Source: JBLNBU01 sp050260215 (GTDB lineage: Bacteria; Pseudomonadota; Alphaproteobacteria; Rhodospirillales; Magnetospirillaceae). From it: DNA of 8,705 nt. Numbering within the stretch: position 1 is the stretch's first letter; every line of letters starts with the position of its first letter. This document shows, in pieces, positions 6,497 through 8,705 of this stretch. The stretch spans positions 1-8,705 of the forward strand of contig JBLNBU010000125.1 in NCBI GenBank assembly GCA_050260215.1. The letters run 5' to 3'. Made by a program: the position numbers and the translations under genes. The notes below the pieces were generated by a model. It worked only from the letters and a program-made list of their open reading frames with translations. It searched no databases and was not told where the DNA came from.

Positions 6497-7180
6497 TCAC
6501 ACGTCCTGGCTGTCGTCGTAGCCGCCCACGTCGCCGTCGGTGTCGTCGTAGCCCGCATCGTCGGGGGCGGCGTCGGAGCCGTAGTAGTTGTTGATGGTGA
6601 CGTTCTCGGTGGTCGGCACCGCCGGAGCGCCCCCGAAACCACCCCCGAACCCGCCGCCGAACCCGCCGCCGAAATGGTGGCCGGCGCCGAACAGCGACGA
6701 GATGCCCTCGGCCAGCAGGGTGCCGCCGGCCACGCCCGCGGCCATGGTGGCGGCAGTGCGCAGGAAGCCGCCGCCCTGCTGCGGCTGCCCCCACGGCCCG
6801 GCGGCCAGGGGCGGCGGGACGTAGGCGGGCTGCACCGGGGCCTGCGCATACATGGGCGCCGCCGGTTGCGGTTGCGGTTGCGGCTGGGACGGGGCCCACG
6901 GGTTGGTGGCGCCGGGCGGCAGGAAGCTGCCCTGCGGCTGGGCGGGAACGGCGGCGCGCGCCTCGGCCAGCTGGCGTTCCAGCTCGGCGACATGGGCCTG
7001 GGCCTGGCGCAGCGTCAGGTCCTGGACCACCACCGCCTGCACCAGGGTATAGGCAGCGTCGGGCAGCTGCGCCATGCGCTCCGAGATCAGGCGCTCGGCC
7101 TCGGGGTCCTTGGCCTGGGCGCCCACGCGGGCCAGGCGGTCGAACACGCTAACGATCAGCTCACGGTCCTGGGGAGTCAT
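6497..7180 (-). CDS. DUF2076 family protein with Gly/Phe and Pro/Gln repeats
   Basis: This 227-residue protein is of unknown function. The start MTPQDRELIVSVFDRLARV and the following helical block to about residue 76 match the DUF2076 family as I know it, with a short coiled-coil-like stretch at 60-76. Residues about 78-135 are proline/glutamine-rich linker with QPQPQPQP. Residues 137-165 (FLRTAATMAAGVAGGTLLAEGI) are hydrophobic and could contact a membrane. GGGF repeats cover 171-184, then VTINNYYGSD and an acidic tail rich in Asp and Gly. No N-terminal signal peptide is visible, although some family members are annotated as periplasmic. An AAGGGG ribosome binding site lies 5 bases upstream. 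The stop is 12 bases from the stop of the convergent EAL gene. It follows usg on the same strand after 76 bases. Confidence 0.85.
   Translation of the reverse strand: MTPQDRELIVSVFDRLARVGAQAKDPEAERLISERMAQLPDAAYTLVQAVVVQDLTLRQAQAHVAELERQLAEARAAVPAQPQGSFLPPGATNPWAPSQPQPQPQPAAPMYAQAPVQPAYVPPPLAAGPWGQPQQGGGFLRTAATMAAGVAGGTLLAEGISSLFGAGHHFGGGFGGGFGGGFGGAPAVPTTENVTINNYYGSDAAPDDAGYDDTDGDVGGYDDSQDV
6626..6673. repeat. Four 12-bp tandem repeats encoding GGGF-type units
   Basis: Four consecutive 12-base units run through the DUF2076 coding sequence. The two units at 6650-6661 and 6662-6673 are identical (CCCGCCGCCGAA on the plus strand), and the two to the left are diverged. Because the unit is a multiple of three, gain or loss keeps the reading frame. 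Confidence 0.85.
6864..6887. repeat. Hexamer repeat encoding the Pro-Gln stretch
   Basis: GGTTGC occurs three times in a row (6864-6881) followed by a diverged GGCTGG copy. It encodes the alternating Gln-Pro part of the DUF2076 linker. It is in frame, so length change would alter only the linker. Confidence 0.8.
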
Positions 7181-7214
7181 GGAAGCCCCTTGGGGGAAGT
7201 TGCGACGCCCCGTC

Positions 7215-7252
7215 TATCTAGGTGTGTTTCCTGACTTGTCCATGAATGGACA
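7215..7252 (-). promoter_or_regulatory. Weak promoter candidate for the DUF2076 gene, with a 6-bp inverted repeat over its -35
   Basis: On the minus strand TGGACA (7242-7237) and TAGATA (7220-7215) are 16 bases apart. The first is close to TTGACA, the second only half-matches. TGTCCA-TGAA-TGGACA (7237-7252) is a perfect 6-base inverted repeat that covers the -35. It could be an operator, or a weak hairpin after the usg stop, but it lacks a U tract. The call is tentative. Confidence 0.25.
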
Positions 7253-7256
7253 TGCT

Positions 7257-7520
7257 TCAGTGCAGCCACCCCACCTGCTCGACCGCGCGCAGTTCGCCGG
7301 GCGTGATCAGTTCGCAGGCGGCCACCTTGACCGAATGCAGCTTGCCGTCCAGCCGCTGCTCCCAGAATTCCAGGAAGCGCTTGAGCTCGGGGAAGTCGGG
7401 GGCCTTGTCCATCTCCTGCCATATGTAGCTCTGCAGCAGGCAGGGGTGGTCGGGCATGCGGTAGAAGATCTCGGCGGTGGTCAGGCGCCAGCCGCGCAGT
7501 TGCAGTTCGAGGGTGCTCAT
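7257..7520 (-). CDS. usg: Usg family protein (function unknown)
   Basis: This 87-residue protein matches the Usg family, named for its place near tryptophan genes in other alphaproteobacteria and still without a defined function. The diagnostic stretches are LQLRGWRLTTAEIFYRMPDH (residues 6-25), LLQSYIWQEMDKAPDFPEL, RFLEFWEQRLDGKLHSV and the C-terminal tail ending in LH. No signal peptide or membrane helix is visible. I chose the ATG at 7518-7520 because the family begins about there and a GGAG lies 7 bases upstream (7528-7531). An in-frame start at 7577 would add 19 residues unlike the family. A TTGACA hexamer on this strand at 7598-7593 could be a -35, but no good -10 follows. The gene is divergent from groES and upstream of the DUF2076 gene on its own strand. 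The symbol is the family name. Confidence 0.9.
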   Translation of the reverse strand: MSTLELQLRGWRLTTAEIFYRMPDHPCLLQSYIWQEMDKAPDFPELKRFLEFWEQRLDGKLHSVKVAACELITPGELRAVEQVGWLH

Positions 7521-7607
7521 GGCCGGGCTCCATTCTGGAACTTCCGATGGATCAATCCTACGCCAATAATCCTTCACATGCGGTTAAAGCCGTGTCAATT
7601 CAACGAC

Positions 7608-7637
7608 TTGGCAGCCCGGACGCGAGAGTGCTGCCAA
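7608..7637. promoter_or_regulatory. Inverted repeat and possible second, degenerate CIRCE-like site
   Basis: Two readings overlap here. TTGGCAGC (7608-7615) and GCTGCCAA (7630-7637) are perfect 8-base inverted arms 14 bases apart. The same stretch also reads TTGGCAGCC, nine bases, GAGTGCTGC (7608-7634), which matches CIRCE arms at 6 of 9 and 7 of 9 positions with the exact CIRCE spacing. It lies upstream of the groES -35, 78 bases from the main CIRCE, and about 10 bases from the possible usg -35. Either an HrcA auxiliary site or an unrelated operator is possible. Confidence 0.4.
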
Positions 7638-7655
7638 AAATCGCGCCCATTGTGC

Positions 7656-7684
7656 TTGACAGGTCCGCCCCCGCCTCCTAGATC
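7656..7684 (+). promoter_or_regulatory. groESL promoter
   Basis: A perfect TTGACA -35 at 7656-7661 is followed after 17 bases by a poor -10, TAGATC (7679-7684), preceded by a C-rich spacer. A strong -35 with a weak, C-flanked -10 is compatible with either the housekeeping or the heat-shock sigma factor RpoH, and I cannot separate the two by eye. The predicted start near 7690 falls inside the CIRCE element. Confidence 0.6.
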
Positions 7685-7685
7685 G

Positions 7686-7712
7686 TTGGCACTCGCCGGC
7701 CGTGAGTGCTAA
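7686..7712. promoter_or_regulatory. CIRCE element (HrcA operator) of groESL
   Basis: TTGGCACTC, nine bases, GAGTGCTAA matches the CIRCE consensus TTAGCACTC-N9-GAGTGCTAA at 17 of 18 arm positions. The only change is G for A at the third base. It begins 2 bases after the -10, so bound HrcA would block initiation. As part of the transcript it also forms a stem in the groES leader. In known systems HrcA releases the operator on heat shock, when GroEL is occupied by unfolded protein. Confidence 0.95.
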
Positions 7713-7777
7713 CAGCCCCGGTCCGGCCCAAGGGGTTCATACGAACAGATTCAAATTGTTGAGACGGAGGTTCTCGA

Positions 7778-8065
7778 ATGAAGTTCAGACCGCTCCATGA
7801 CCGCGTGTTGGTGAAGCGCCTCGAATCCGAAGAGAAGACGGCGGGCGGCATCATCATCCCCGACACCGCGAAGGAGAAGCCGATGCAGGGTGAAGTCGTG
7901 GCCGTCGGCCCGGGCACCCGCGGCGATGACGGCAAGCTTGTGGCCCTGGACGTCAAGGCCGGCGACCGCATCCTGTTCGGCAAGTGGTCGGGCACCGAAG
8001 TCAAGATCGACGGCGACGAGCTGTTGATCATGAAGGAATCGGACATTCTCGGCGTTCTCGCCTAA
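7778..8065 (+). CDS. groES: Co-chaperonin GroES (Hsp10)
   Basis: This 95-residue protein is the usual GroES length. It forms the seven-membered lid on the GroEL ring and closes the folding chamber in an ATP-dependent cycle in the cytoplasm. The start MKFRPLHDRVLVKRLESEEK and the block GGIIIPDTAKEKPMQGEVVAVGPG include the mobile loop (about residues 17-32), whose IIIP motif contacts GroEL. KAGDRILFGKWSGTEVKIDG and the C-terminal MKESDILGVL are also typical. The ATG has a perfect GGAGG 7 bases upstream (7766-7770). The long leader between the promoter and the ATG carries CIRCE. groEL follows after 18 bases in the same operon. Confidence 0.99.
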   Translation: MKFRPLHDRVLVKRLESEEKTAGGIIIPDTAKEKPMQGEVVAVGPGTRGDDGKLVALDVKAGDRILFGKWSGTEVKIDGDELLIMKESDILGVLA

Positions 8066-8083
8066 AGATCGAGGGTCACACAC

Positions 8084-8705
<622 letters not shown>

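Noticed and set aside
6476..6499. AAGGG/CCCTT pairing between the convergent EAL and DUF2076 genes as a terminator
   Set aside because: The stem is five pairs with a 12-base loop and no U tract on either strand, too weak to call.
7521..7577. 19-residue N-terminal extension of Usg
   Set aside because: Family similarity and a GGAG ribosome binding site support the ATG at 7520.

Overview
The window looks like ordinary chromosomal DNA of a GC-rich alphaproteobacterium, most likely a member of the Rhodospirillales (Magnetospirillum-like). The reasons are the uniformly GC-rich codon use, a usg gene (a family found mainly in alphaproteobacteria), the order rpmI-rplT-pheS-pheT, and a groESL operon with a CIRCE operator. 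The genus is inference from recalled protein similarity. I see no insertion sequence, phage gene, tRNA, rRNA, CRISPR array or compositional break.

Left part (1-4609, all minus strand): a translation operon reads right to left as rpmI (L35), rplT (L20), pheS, pheT and the start of a histidine phosphatase gene that runs off the left edge. pheS/pheT and pheT/phosphatase each overlap by 4 bases (ATGA), so they are probably translationally coupled. Between rplT and pheS lies a GC-rich hairpin followed by four U, a likely terminator or attenuator. It would let ribosomal protein and synthetase output differ.

Middle (4610-6484): a divergent promoter region of about 200 bases separates rpmI from a plus-strand gene for a cyclic-di-GMP signalling protein with PAS, degenerate GGDEF and EAL parts. 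The GGDEF signature is lost, while all the EAL catalytic positions I can check are present. It is probably a phosphodiesterase.

Right part (6497-8705): two minus-strand genes, a DUF2076 family protein with glycine/phenylalanine and proline/glutamine repeats and the small Usg protein, converge on the EAL gene. Divergent from usg is groES-groEL (groEL cut by the right edge). It has a consensus -35, a near-perfect CIRCE element (HrcA operator), and a possible second degenerate CIRCE-like site upstream of the promoter.

I found no clearly new multi-gene system. The points most worth checking are the rplT/pheS hairpin, the second CIRCE-like site, the catalytically asymmetric GGDEF/EAL protein, the phosphatase coupled to pheT, and the structured rpmI leader.
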